A stretch of 37,698 nt of DNA from positions 1-37,698 of the IMG/VR virus record IMGVR_UViG_3300032797_000019. One strand, 5' to 3'. Position numbers and translations under genes: made by a program. The stretch is from a virus. Under the pieces are notes generated by a model that was not told the origin of the DNA, did not search any database, and worked only from the letters and a program-made list of their open reading frames with translations. Below, piece after piece: positions 7,292 through 16,500 of the stretch; the first letter of the stretch is position 1, and the number at the start of each line of letters is the position of its first letter.

Positions 7292-8479
7292 ATGGCAGAC
7301 ATACTTGGTAGTGTAGTTATTCAAGACCTCACATACACACAAAAGAAACACGGTACTGAGGTACAGATTTCATATTTAAATGGTGGAATTGCTGGTAGCG
7401 AGGTTGTTAGTGTTACGAGTAACCATATTAGAGTTCGTATTGCTAGTGGTACGTCTACAGCAACACAAATCAAAGCGGCTGTCGAAGCGCATTATGAAGC
7501 TTCCTTGCTTGTTACTGTGACAGTTAGCGGTACTGGTTCAAATACTCAGGTTTCTTGTGTTAGTGCGTCTTTGTCTGGTGGTACAGTGGTTGCTACTGCT
7601 TCATTGGTAGTGGATGCAATTAAATTCACGGCTGTTACTGCTGGAACTGCTGGCAATAGTGTTAGGATTAAACTTATTGGTGGAGCCACAGCAGGAAGTG
7701 AAGTAGTTACAGTATCTACAAATGATATTGAGATTCAGATTGAAGAGGGTATTAGTACATATACACAAGTAAAGACAGCTTATGATCTAGTAGGTGCAGC
7801 TACTGCTTTAGCAACAACCTCTAGTTCTGGATTGGCACTTAGTAATAGAGCAAGAGTTGCACATTGTCCAGCGTACACAAATCTTGCTGGGGGTGTAGCG
7901 GCTACTGCTGCGGCTGTTGTTGTTCAAGATCTTACTTATGCTGCTGATGCCACTGGTGTTGCTGCTAATGGTAAGACTATTACGTATACAACTGGAGCTA
8001 CGGCAGGTGCCGAGGTTGTCACAGTTACTAGTGGCAATGTTAATGTTCAAATTGAGAATGGAGTGAGTACAGCGACACAGATTGAAACAGCATTGAATCT
8101 AGTAGCTGGATTTACTTCAGTGTATAATGTTACTGTTTCAGGAACTGGGTCTAATGTACAGAAAACAGTTAATAGTGCAATATTTAGTGGAGAAGCAACT
8201 CCTTCTACTAAGAACTACTATTGTGATCAGACTATTACAGCTTTAACCACGTCATTTGTAGCGCAGCACTTTGGTTTTCATGCGCAAACAATTGTGCTAC
8301 GTAATGACGAATCCTCTGGCAGTGATACAGTTAGTTGGAGTTTCGATGGAGCAACGGTGGGTGGAGTGTTGAAGCCAGGAGAATCAGTTGTCTTAGATCG
8401 AGTCAACAACGGTATTGCTATTATTAGTCTTAAGAGTAACGCTGCTGCTGATTATAGACTTGATGTTGTAGGTGTGTAA
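7292..8479 (+). CDS. Structural protein with three tandem domain repeats
   Basis: A 395-residue, Thr/Ser/Val/Gly-rich, beta-type protein. Three copies of a domain of about 95 residues can be aligned by eye (about 7-100, 106-200 and 207-300). Each carries 'AG(S/A)EVV(S/T)V', then a charged strand, then '(E)xGxST.TQ(I/V)'. A different C-terminal domain (about 308-395) contains 'FGFHAQTIVLRNDESSGSDT' and ends in strands. Such repeats are common in head decoration and fibre proteins. The ATG follows a strong AAAGGAG. Position after the capsid suggests a head-surface or neck protein; the exact role is unknown. Confidence 0.75.
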   Translation: MADILGSVVIQDLTYTQKKHGTEVQISYLNGGIAGSEVVSVTSNHIRVRIASGTSTATQIKAAVEAHYEASLLVTVTVSGTGSNTQVSCVSASLSGGTVVATASLVVDAIKFTAVTAGTAGNSVRIKLIGGATAGSEVVTVSTNDIEIQIEEGISTYTQVKTAYDLVGAATALATTSSSGLALSNRARVAHCPAYTNLAGGVAATAAAVVVQDLTYAADATGVAANGKTITYTTGATAGAEVVTVTSGNVNVQIENGVSTATQIETALNLVAGFTSVYNVTVSGTGSNVQKTVNSAIFSGEATPSTKNYYCDQTITALTTSFVAQHFGFHAQTIVLRNDESSGSDTVSWSFDGATVGGVLKPGESVVLDRVNNGIAIISLKSNAAADYRLDVVGV

Positions 8480-8520
8480 ACTAATCACTTTCCAGTTTAG
8501 GGGGTTCTGGATAGCAAAAA

Positions 8521-8539
8521 CCTTCTTCAATTTAGAAGG
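8521..8539 (+). promoter_or_regulatory. Hairpin covering the ribosome site of the next gene
   Basis: CCTTCT at 8521-8526 pairs with AGAAGG at 8534-8539, so the stem includes most of the AGAAGGAG Shine-Dalgarno sequence in front of the ATG at 8547. Translation of that gene would be reduced unless the stem opens. A second weak stem (TCCAG/CTGGA, 8491-8511) lies just upstream in the same gap. Confidence 0.55.
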
Positions 8540-8546
8540 AGAGTAA

Positions 8547-8900
8547 ATGTCAGATTTCGACTCAGGAAAAACAGAAGTAACTAATCTTCCTCTAACACAA
8601 CCTATTAGTGGAAGTGTTACAGTATCAAATATTCCAGTATCTGTTGCTACTGCTACTGTTCTACCAGTTACTGTTAGTCCAATAGTAGCAACTCTTTTAG
8701 CTACTAATCCAGCTAGGATTCTTGCTGTGATTTGGAATGAGACTGGAACTCTGTATGTCAAAGCTGGGACAGGAGCATCATCTTCTTCTTATACATGGAG
8801 ACTCACTGCGAATACAGAATTAGATGTCGAAAATTATACAGGAGCTATAACCGCTACTAAAGCATCTGGTACTAGTACGTGCTTAGTTACTGAATTTTAA
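8547..8900 (+). CDS. Small virion protein, beta-type
   Basis: A 117-residue Thr/Val/Ser-rich protein. The N-terminal half has the alternating 'LPLTQPISGSVTVSNIPVSV' pattern seen in small phage head or tail surface proteins. The C-terminal half ('ILAVIWNETGTLYVKAGTGA' and onward) is predicted as beta-sandwich. It lies in the structural block and is translated from a ribosome site inside a hairpin. No named family can be given with confidence. Confidence 0.7.
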   Translation: MSDFDSGKTEVTNLPLTQPISGSVTVSNIPVSVATATVLPVTVSPIVATLLATNPARILAVIWNETGTLYVKAGTGASSSSYTWRLTANTELDVENYTGAITATKASGTSTCLVTEF

Positions 8901-8914
8901 TAAAGGATTATTTA

Positions 8915-10084
8915 ATGCCTATTTATCCCAGTAGTTTTTCAATGGCCGAAGATCTCCCAAGACGACTAGTATGGAGTACTGATACAGACTGGAATAAAGG
9001 AAATCTTGACTCCAATACTGAAGTATCTGGCACTGGAGCATCAACTATTATTAGACCTAAGTCTTATGATGTACCTGCTGATTTCATTTATTTAGCCTGG
9101 AACTTTAATGAACTAAGTGGTCCTACTGTAATTGATAGTTCACAATATGGACGTGATGGAACACTTGTTACACCAGAAGGATATCAACCAGCACAATTTC
9201 TTACTGGAAAACTACTTAATGCCTACTACAATCCAGGTGAATATGAAGCAGCAGATTACATAGATGGTGGCAATGTTGCTGGTTTTGAATGGAGTCAACC
9301 CTTTAGCATCGATTGTTGGATAAAACCATCCCCAGGATACGGTACATTAACTATTGCTAGCAAATATGATACTGTTAATAATACTGGTTGGATGTTTCAA
9401 TGGCAGGATGATTATCTTCGTTTAGATTTGAGTGGTGATGCCACTTATAGATTTCAAACATATGCTGATACGGCTCTTTCCGGTGATGGTAATTTTCATC
9501 ATGCTGTCGTAACATACGATGGTTCTGGAATCGCTGCTGGGGTAAAATTTTATATAGATGGAGTTTTAGTTGGCAATAGTACGTATTATGATGGATTAGC
9601 TAGTACTACAATTATAAATAGTGAAAATTTTCGTGTAGCAGCAATGTCTGGAGCTGGGTGGATTGGTGGAATAGACGCTTTTAATATATATACAAAAGTT
9701 TTAAGTCAGACAGAAGTTGATACACGATATAATGCTGGTACTGGAACTGAAAGTCCTCTTGCGTTAACTCCATGGTTTTATACAACTGCTCATTATGAAA
9801 CTAACGCATTTGATTCAGGTGTCGCTGGACAACTTTGGAAAGAATTAGGCGTAAGTAGGACTGTTCCATCAGGAACAACTGTGGTTGTTAAAGCTAGAGC
9901 CGCTGCCGATGATGGAAATATGGGAAGTTATAGCAGTGCTTTAACTATTGGAGACTCTTTAGAATTGACTGGACGATTCATTCAATTCTCTATAGATTTT
10001 ACTGGAACTACACTAGAACGAGCTATAGTAGACACTTTAACGGTGCTATATATAGCTCCAGACATACAGAATATGACACCATAA
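8915..10084 (+). CDS. LamG/concanavalin A-like lectin-domain virion protein
   Basis: A 389-residue protein with a LamG-type carbohydrate-binding fold at about 65-275. It begins 'LAWNFNELSGPTVIDSSQYG' and continues with 'FSIDCWIKPSPGYGTLTIAS', 'NFHHAVVTYDGSG', 'VKFYIDGVLVG' and 'GGIDAFNIYTKVLSQTEV'. This is the standard sequence course of the family. Flanking beta regions probably anchor it to the virion. The likely job is binding surface sugars of the host or of mucus. Its stop overlaps the ATG of the next gene (TAATG). Confidence 0.8.
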   Translation: MPIYPSSFSMAEDLPRRLVWSTDTDWNKGNLDSNTEVSGTGASTIIRPKSYDVPADFIYLAWNFNELSGPTVIDSSQYGRDGTLVTPEGYQPAQFLTGKLLNAYYNPGEYEAADYIDGGNVAGFEWSQPFSIDCWIKPSPGYGTLTIASKYDTVNNTGWMFQWQDDYLRLDLSGDATYRFQTYADTALSGDGNFHHAVVTYDGSGIAAGVKFYIDGVLVGNSTYYDGLASTTIINSENFRVAAMSGAGWIGGIDAFNIYTKVLSQTEVDTRYNAGTGTESPLALTPWFYTTAHYETNAFDSGVAGQLWKELGVSRTVPSGTTVVVKARAAADDGNMGSYSSALTIGDSLELTGRFIQFSIDFTGTTLERAIVDTLTVLYIAPDIQNMTP

Positions 10085-10320
10085 TGAATAAAGTATGGGA
10101 TTTATTTAATATTAAAGGTGGATCAATCATGGGGTTGTTCACTCTATGTATGATATCGCTTATTATTTATGTTACACTCACACAAAAGACTTTAGACTCA
10201 GGTGTAGTGGCAGCATATAGTATTACTGTAGGTGCATTTGCCTATAGTAAGAAAGGGGTTAAGAAGAATGTTAGCGTCAACGTTTCAGAAGAACCTGAAG
10301 AAACTGAACCCAAGTCTTAA
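10084..10320 (+). CDS. Small two-segment membrane protein, holin candidate
   Basis: A 78-residue protein with two hydrophobic segments (about 16-33 and 39-55) and a charged, acidic C-terminus, the plan of small class II holins. The ATG at 10084 overlaps the stop of the LamG gene but lacks a good ribosome site. A second in-frame ATG at 10129 has AAAGGTGG seven bases upstream and would give 63 residues. Both may be used. It lies far from the lysis block at 21.6-22.5 kb, so a structural or membrane role other than lysis is also possible. Confidence 0.7.
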   Translation: MNKVWDLFNIKGGSIMGLFTLCMISLIIYVTLTQKTLDSGVVAAYSITVGAFAYSKKGVKKNVSVNVSEEPEETEPKS

Positions 10321-10735
10321 GATTTACTGTGGTGATAATAAGCATTTGCCAGCAGGTATCTACCACATCGTAGCTGGGGAGTACGAAGAAATCTGCGGCG
10401 TAGAAAAGAATGAAGTACCAGAGTATTCAGAATATAATAGCTTTGGTAAGATGATTAAAGGTGGATGGCGTAGAGTATTACAAATACTTATCGCTAAGAA
10501 ACTAATAGACCGTAGACGATCTTATGCGTATTTTGGACATTGGGATGAACATAGTAAGCCTTCGTATACAGTGGAACAAACAGAAGTTGATAAGGCTATC
10601 GCTGATATGGAGTCCCGAAAAAGGTATACAGGTAAGATTGAGAGTCCGTTAAATCCTGGTCAAATGGTTGACAATTGGGTGTCAAGGACAGATGACGTCG
10701 TTGATATCGGTAGGATGATACGGAAACAAAAATAA
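10268..10735 (+). CDS. Conserved-looking hypothetical phage protein
   Basis: A 155-residue protein beginning 'MLASTFQKNLKKLNPSLKIY'. The ATG at 10268 was chosen, 53 bases inside the preceding membrane gene; an earlier in-frame start at 10232 lacks support. Features are 'CGDN..LPAGIYHI', 'EYEEICGVEKNEVPEY' and 'KGGWRRVLQILI', a course I associate with conserved phage proteins of unknown role. No catalytic motif is clear. Spacing to the adaptor gene is filled by a hairpin. Confidence 0.7.
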   Translation: MLASTFQKNLKKLNPSLKIYCGDNKHLPAGIYHIVAGEYEEICGVEKNEVPEYSEYNSFGKMIKGGWRRVLQILIAKKLIDRRRSYAYFGHWDEHSKPSYTVEQTEVDKAIADMESRKRYTGKIESPLNPGQMVDNWVSRTDDVVDIGRMIRKQK

Positions 10736-10740
10736 CGGTC

Positions 10741-10771
10741 TGGCCTCACCGCCTTCATGGAAACGGGGCCA
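10741..10771 (+). promoter_or_regulatory. Hairpin ahead of the adaptor gene
   Basis: TGGCCTC (10741-10747) pairs with GGGGCCA (10765-10771) through seven pairs, one of them G-T, around a 17-base loop. It sits in the 53-base gap between two genes, just before the TTTGAGGAG ribosome site. Confidence 0.45.
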
Positions 10772-10788
10772 CAATTTGAGGAGCTAAC

Positions 10789-11490
10789 ATGCAAGCAAGC
10801 GAGTTAATTACACAAATACGTAGCGAACTTGTAGAACCTATTGCTGGGTTCTGGACTGATGCTGAACTACTTGGTTGGATTAATAGGGCTGAAGCTGACT
10901 TTGTTAATCGAACACGTATTCTAGATGACCGTGATTATACCTCTACTATACAAGGTGTAACTGAATATCCATTACCTTCAAATTGCTTGAGCATTCGTGG
11001 TGTTATGTACAACCGAGCATTAGCTACTGAGACTCCAGATTGGACAAGACTTGTGCCATCAAATCTTGAAAAGACTATGCAGCAAACGCCTAATTTCCCT
11101 AATTTAGATGTAAACGCACAAAACGATCCAGGAGCATATATGGTGTGGGGTAGAACACTGATAGTTTTTCCTACTCCTAAGCGTACTCAATCAGACAATA
11201 TTATCCTATACTATAAAGCAAAGCCTATTCCTTTAGCCTATGTGACAGATCAAATCAATTTAGATGATAGTCTTAGAGAAGCTATTATAGCATATGTATT
11301 ATGGAAGGCTTTAAAAAAAGGGCAAGAAGATGAGAAAGCTATTGAACAAGCACAGATTTATGAAGTATATGTAAAGCAAGGACTTCGCTGGACTAAAAAA
11401 CAAAGCGGAGATCAAAGGTATCGAATCGACATCGTTAGTCCTACGCCATTTGAAGGACCATTTGATAGTCGGTTTAATCCCTTACAATAA
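10789..11490 (+). CDS. Head-tail adaptor protein
   Basis: A 233-residue protein matching the general look of podovirus adaptor/head-completion proteins that sit under the portal. It has an N-terminal helical part ('ELITQIRSELVEPIAGFWTD' and 'ELLGWINRAEADFVNRT'), a central beta part ('EYPLPSNCLSIRGVMYN'), 'LIVFPTPK', and a long C-terminal helix about 170-205. The TTTGAGGAG ribosome site is strong. The role is assigned from pattern and from position between capsid and tail genes. Confidence 0.75.
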   Translation: MQASELITQIRSELVEPIAGFWTDAELLGWINRAEADFVNRTRILDDRDYTSTIQGVTEYPLPSNCLSIRGVMYNRALATETPDWTRLVPSNLEKTMQQTPNFPNLDVNAQNDPGAYMVWGRTLIVFPTPKRTQSDNIILYYKAKPIPLAYVTDQINLDDSLREAIIAYVLWKALKKGQEDEKAIEQAQIYEVYVKQGLRWTKKQSGDQRYRIDIVSPTPFEGPFDSRFNPLQ

Positions 11491-11502
11491 GAGGAGACTA
11501 AA

Positions 11503-11946
11503 ATGCAAGACAATATGAAACTGACAGGCTACATTCGGTTCGATCTTTTTGATGCCGAGGGTAATCTGAAACAGCACGAAGAAGTGAAGAACGTTGTTGT
11601 GACTGTGGGAAAGAACTATCTGGCTGCGTGGCTTATGGCTGCGTCACAGTCTGGATATTTTATGCAGTATCTGGCACTTGGGACTGGATCAACGGCTGCT
11701 TCAGCCTCTGACACCACCCTTGAAACTGAACTTGCTACACGTGTTGCAGGTACTCTGACATCGAGTACAAACGTTTGGCAGAATCAGGGAACCTTTGGTG
11801 CAGGTGTAAATACTGGTGCTATTACTGAAGCAGGTATCCTCTCAGCGTCGTCTGCTGGAACAATGCTTGCGAGACAGACATTTCCAGTTATCAACAAAGC
11901 TGCTGGAGATAGCTTGCAGGTGACGTGGCAGATCACGCTTAGCTAA
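11503..11946 (+). CDS. Structural protein, tail or head surface
   Basis: A 147-residue beta-rich protein with 'KNVVVTVGKNYLAAWLM', 'YLALGTGSTAASASDTTLET' and a final strand set 'LQVTWQITLS'. The 'xxLGTGSTAA..D..L' run is common in small phage virion proteins near fibre genes. The ATG follows AAGAGGAGACTAAA. Exact position in the virion is unknown. Confidence 0.7.
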   Translation: MQDNMKLTGYIRFDLFDAEGNLKQHEEVKNVVVTVGKNYLAAWLMAASQSGYFMQYLALGTGSTAASASDTTLETELATRVAGTLTSSTNVWQNQGTFGAGVNTGAITEAGILSASSAGTMLARQTFPVINKAAGDSLQVTWQITLS

Positions 11947-11950
11947 TATA

Positions 11951-11966
11951 AGCGTTATTAAACGCT
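11951..11966 (+). promoter_or_regulatory. Hairpin directly joined to a ribosome site
   Basis: AGCGTT (11951-11956) pairs exactly with AACGCT (11961-11966) around the loop ATTA. AGGAG follows immediately. This places a stem flush against the Shine-Dalgarno site of the fibre gene at 11978. Confidence 0.55.
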
Positions 11967-11977
11967 AGGAGTCTCAT

Positions 11978-12952
11978 ATGGCAAACTATCCAAGTTCCGC
12001 ATCTACAGATGCAAATCTATACGTGGCTGTCAATTCGCTAGCTACTTCGCTAGCGGGTGCTCTCACGTCCAGTGGTGGAAATAATGGCTCCGACATTGAA
12101 GTGGTGAGCACGGCAGGATTTCCTGCTACAGGCTTTATCACTATAGATCAAGAAGCTATCTCCTATACTTCTTTACTGAGTGCTCCTCCTCGGTTCAGTG
12201 GCATAGTGAGAGGTGCTGATGGTACGATTGCCTCGGCTCATAGCGGTGGATCAACGACAAAACACAACGTGATTGCTGCGCATCACAATGTGTTGAAAGA
12301 AGAAGTGAAGGCTATTGAAACTGACTTAGTGGGGATTAATGCTTCTATTACTCCTGTCACTGCTACAAACACGTCTACGAGTCTTTTAAACCGTATTGCT
12401 ATGATTGTTAACCAAATCAAAGTAGGATTTGGACTAACAAACTGGTATGACACTATTAGTGCTGCTGTCTTAGTGGCTACAGATCAGTCAATTGCTGGTA
12501 TTAAGACATTCACTGGTCAGTTGATTGGAAAAGGAACAGCCACAAACGATTCTGCTTCCGCTGGTTACATTGGAGAATACATTTCATCTGTTGTTGGATT
12601 AACCAACGCGCCCACTTCTGGGAACTATGGAGATTTAACGAGTATTTCTCTTACAGCGGGTGATTGGGATGTAACAGGTATAGTGCATTGGGACGGCAGC
12701 GGGTCAACTGCAACTAGCTATCTAGGGGGCATTAGTACAACTTCCGGAAATAGTGGAACCGGATTAACGGTAGGAGATAATGAGTCTCTCGTAAATCCTA
12801 CTGCTGGTTTCCCAATAAACCAAGTAGACAATATTATCCCAGCCTATAGGGTATCCATAGCTTCCACGACTACTTACTATTTGAAATTTAGATCGGTCTA
12901 TGTCGTAACCCCAGTAGCCTATGGTCGTCTCTCAGCCAGGAGGGTGCGTTAA
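11978..12952 (+). CDS. Tail fibre-like protein
   Basis: A 324-residue Ser/Thr/Ala/Gly-rich protein. The N-terminal third has a module 'TAGFPATGFITIDQEAISYT' followed by 'FSGIVRGADGTIASAHSGG', often seen in phage virion proteins. The middle has 'QSIAGIKTFTGQLIGKGTAT', a common fibre linker. The C-terminal part is a beta domain ending in 'LSARRVR'. It probably helps contact the host surface. Start at ATG after AGGAGTCTCAT. Confidence 0.75.
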   Translation: MANYPSSASTDANLYVAVNSLATSLAGALTSSGGNNGSDIEVVSTAGFPATGFITIDQEAISYTSLLSAPPRFSGIVRGADGTIASAHSGGSTTKHNVIAAHHNVLKEEVKAIETDLVGINASITPVTATNTSTSLLNRIAMIVNQIKVGFGLTNWYDTISAAVLVATDQSIAGIKTFTGQLIGKGTATNDSASAGYIGEYISSVVGLTNAPTSGNYGDLTSISLTAGDWDVTGIVHWDGSGSTATSYLGGISTTSGNSGTGLTVGDNESLVNPTAGFPINQVDNIIPAYRVSIASTTTYYLKFRSVYVVTPVAYGRLSARRVR

Positions 12953-12953
12953 C

Positions 12954-13118
12954 ATGAAACTCTACACCTCTGATTGGAATGTATACGATGGCATGGACGA
13001 AGAAACTGTTATTCGTCTACGTGCTGAACTAGGAAAGACTACAAAGTTCATTACGAAAGAAGTATACGAAGCACAGCAGACACTTGAACAAGTCAATAAA
13101 CGAATGGAAATAATCTAA
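12954..13118 (+). CDS. Small hypothetical protein
   Basis: A 54-residue charged helical protein (MKLYTSDWNVYDGMDEETVI). I used the ATG at 12954, eight bases after a strong AGGAGGG, instead of an in-frame start at 12921 inside the fibre gene. The stop overlaps the next ATG. Function unknown; perhaps a fibre assembly helper by position. Confidence 0.65.
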   Translation: MKLYTSDWNVYDGMDEETVIRLRAELGKTTKFITKEVYEAQQTLEQVNKRMEII

Positions 13119-13579
13119 TGATGTACAATGAGGATACTTATAACACTAATAACTATAACGTAGGTATTCTTATACTTGCTCTACTTGAATCCATTTCTTC
13201 TAGCGACAGTCAAGTAAAGGATGGCTCTCTTTTAAAGACTGAACTACTTACAATTGTAGATGTACTTCAGAAGTTCTTTGGTGGAGAATACCTAGTTGAA
13301 ACAATAAGTATGACGGATGTTCAATTAAAAACATATTCTTTGAATAGGTTAGAGAGTATTGCATGTACAGATGCCCGTGTAAATACAACACTTAAAGTAT
13401 TGATAGAAACAATTTCAGCCAGTGACCTTCGTACATTGGCTTATACAATGAATCAGGTGGACTCGATTACACTTTCTGATTTTATTGCTAAGGCTATTAC
13501 AGACAAGAAGTTCTTAGAGTCTATTCGATTGCAGTCTTGGCTTAGCGTTAAAAAGACTGGCGATCAGTGGAGTAACTAA
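13118..13579 (+). CDS. Virion protein built of 18-residue repeats
   Basis: A 153-residue protein made mostly of a repeated unit '(L)(V/I)E(S/T)I..(S/T)D', seen at residues 22, 59, 77, 95, 113 and 132, with a degenerate copy near 41. The period is 18-19 residues. Regular short repeats of this kind suggest a beta-solenoid or an extended repetitive stalk. It overlaps both neighbours by single bases, so it is part of a tightly coupled tail block. No family name is recognised. Confidence 0.7.
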   Translation: MMYNEDTYNTNNYNVGILILALLESISSSDSQVKDGSLLKTELLTIVDVLQKFFGGEYLVETISMTDVQLKTYSLNRLESIACTDARVNTTLKVLIETISASDLRTLAYTMNQVDSITLSDFIAKAITDKKFLESIRLQSWLSVKKTGDQWSN

Positions 13580-16500
13580 TGAAATCTGTTGAATTTACTT
13601 TACCTGCGGAGTCTTGGAAGGGGATAGTCACAAAGTATCCTATTGACTCAGGCTTCGTTGGGGCTGATGACTTCATTGAAGGCTCCTATAACTTTGTCAC
13701 TAATGTTCGTGGTGTAATCACAAAGCGTGAGGGTGGCATTAACTATAATCCTACGCTTCTTCCTGCGCCTATTGAGGATCAATACGAGGCCGTATTCACG
13801 ACAGGTGTGAGACATATGCTTGTCATGTCCAACGGCACCTTACACTACAGTAGTGGTGGTGGAACGTTTAGTAGTGTAACCTCTGGCTATTCAGCTAATG
13901 CTAATATGGAGTTTGCTGCATATAAAGATCGTGTGTACTTCGGTAATGGTGTTAACCAACCGGGAGTGTACGATCTTGGCGATAGTTATGGTGGTAATGC
14001 CTTCGTTGTGCCTAAGACAAAAGTGATGGGTGCTCAGCCTCCTGCTACTGCTCCTACTGGAACAGCCGTTGCTGGAGCTGGGGTAGCTGATGGATCATAC
14101 AAGTACAAAGTGACGTACATGTACTATGGTTTTGAAGAATCTAATGGCTCAACAGCTAGTAGCATTATAACAACGGCTGGCCCTAACAACCAAGTGAATC
14201 TAACGATTCCTACTGTTACCACACTGTACGGTGTTACGGCTAGGAAGATCTATAGAGCCATTGGGCCGTCGTATGATGTGTATACTTTAGTTGGCACTGT
14301 GTCGGACAATACGACTACAACGTTCTCTGACAACACGACTATCGGTACGTTGCCTATTCCTACTGACAATAACGTGCCTCCTGTCTTTGGGCTTATTGTT
14401 AACCACCTCGATAGGCTATGGGTGGCAGGAGTGAATGATAGCCAGTCTACAATCTACTGGAGTGAGGCTGGATTACCTGATGTCTTTAGCGCTTTTAACT
14501 TCTTACTATGTAATCCTAAAGATCCTATTCAGGGCCTTTATGTGTATAATGATAGGGTAATTGTCTTTAATAAGAACAGTATGGGACAGATCCTAGGTCG
14601 TACTTCTGCTGACTTTAAATATAGCGAAATATCTCCTAGCGTAGGATGTGCGGATAATCGCTCTATTCAGAGCCGTACTATCCAAGGTGTGCCTACGTTG
14701 ATCTGGCTTAGTACTATTGGCCCATATGAGTTTAACGGCTCGTCTATCAATCAGATTGGAGAAGACATTGAGAATCTCTTTAAGCTAAACATTCAGCAGG
14801 CTACACAGGTGAAGGGTAAGAACAGCGAATCTGCATTCACTAGCGGTACTCCCTCAGAAGGGATAGAACGCTCAGGTGGACGTCTTACCACCCCTAATCC
14901 TCAGAAAGAATGGGACGATCAGGTGGAGTGGGAAGAAACTAATGCTGCGTATGTTACTGTAGCTACGAAAGATGCTGGAGATATTAAGGTGCCTTTGGCT
15001 ACATCTCCTGCTTACAGCACTGGTACGTCTAGCAATACAGTTGTGTCTGGAAGTAATCTACAGATTCCAACTCAAGCCAACTTTACTGGTGAAACGACAT
15101 CTCGGTATACTCAGATAAATCTGACGGCTAGCAGAAAAATAATGGCTACGCCTATCATTCCTACTGTCTCTGGAACGATGACACAGATTAACTTAGACTT
15201 CACTGGATGGCACATCACTTATTCTGACTTAGAAAATCCAGCTAACTTCAGTGTTCGCTTACGTGTTTATGGAGATAGCGCAGGTACTCCTAGTGGAGAC
15301 TTGTACGTAGGCCCCCTAATTCCTACTGGCAGTGCAACAGGTATAGAGAGTGTGTCTATTCCTATGACTGGTGGACAGCGCTATTGGATCGCATGGGAAT
15401 GTAATCCTTCTGCTGGATTCTGGACAAAGATTCCGATGAGGATGCACCCTAGTATCAGCATACCGGGGCCTTGGATTGCTTCAGGTGGTTGGGGATTAGC
15501 TGGAACTACTGGTGGTGGAAGTTGGGTGCCTATGGGTACGACAGGCAACGCTAACACAGCCTTTGCTTATAACTATAGCTATGTGGCTAATGCTATTGCA
15601 GGATCAGGTATCTGGTATAGTCCAGTGTATGACTCTAAAGCACTGAATGCAGTGCCTACAACTGTGACGCATACGGCTTCGTTTCCTAGTGGCACGTCTA
15701 CTGTCACTACAGTAGCTACGTGCAGTAATGGAAACTTTAGTAGTCCTACAGCCTACAGTGAGCAGACCTTTGCTAATTTGAACGGTGTGGGTACGATCAC
15801 AACGATTACGCCACAACGTTACTGGCTAATTAAAGTTCAGATTGTATCTACTGACAATCGTTATACAGCTACAGTCAATCCAGTGACTCTAAAGTTCACA
15901 CAGACTGTGCAATGGACTAGTGCTCCTATCAATCATAATGCTCCTGAGTTTGCTGGAATTGCTGGGCATGACGTGCTGACATTAGACTCTCTTACATATA
16001 CTGGGACAGCTCCCGGTGGCACAAGTGTAACCTTAGAGGTGGCAACATCTGCTGATAATATTACCTATAGTTCTTACACTGACCGTACTCTTGCTACTCC
16101 TAATAAATGGAGCAAAGTTAGAGTCACGTTATCAAGCGATGCAGCTAATGTCACTACTCCTACAGTTAGCAGACTGGAGTATACTTGGACACTACGTAGT
16201 ACCTTTGTCTCTTCAGTCATTGATACTGGAGCAGTGCCTGCTGGTTGGGAACTATTCCAGACAGACGCTATTGACAATGGTGGAACATTGTTATTTGAAT
16301 TTAAATCGGCTGCTTCAGTGCCGGGGCTTGTTGGAGCTACGTGGTATACAGTTACGAACGGTGAGTTCATTGCAGTGCCAGCGTATCAGTATGCTCAGTG
16401 GCGTGTGACGATTACATCCACTAACACGCATCTGCCTACAGTGGATAGTATCACGATCAACTGGTTCATCCAGACAGCTACGAGTATTCGAGTGGCTAGC

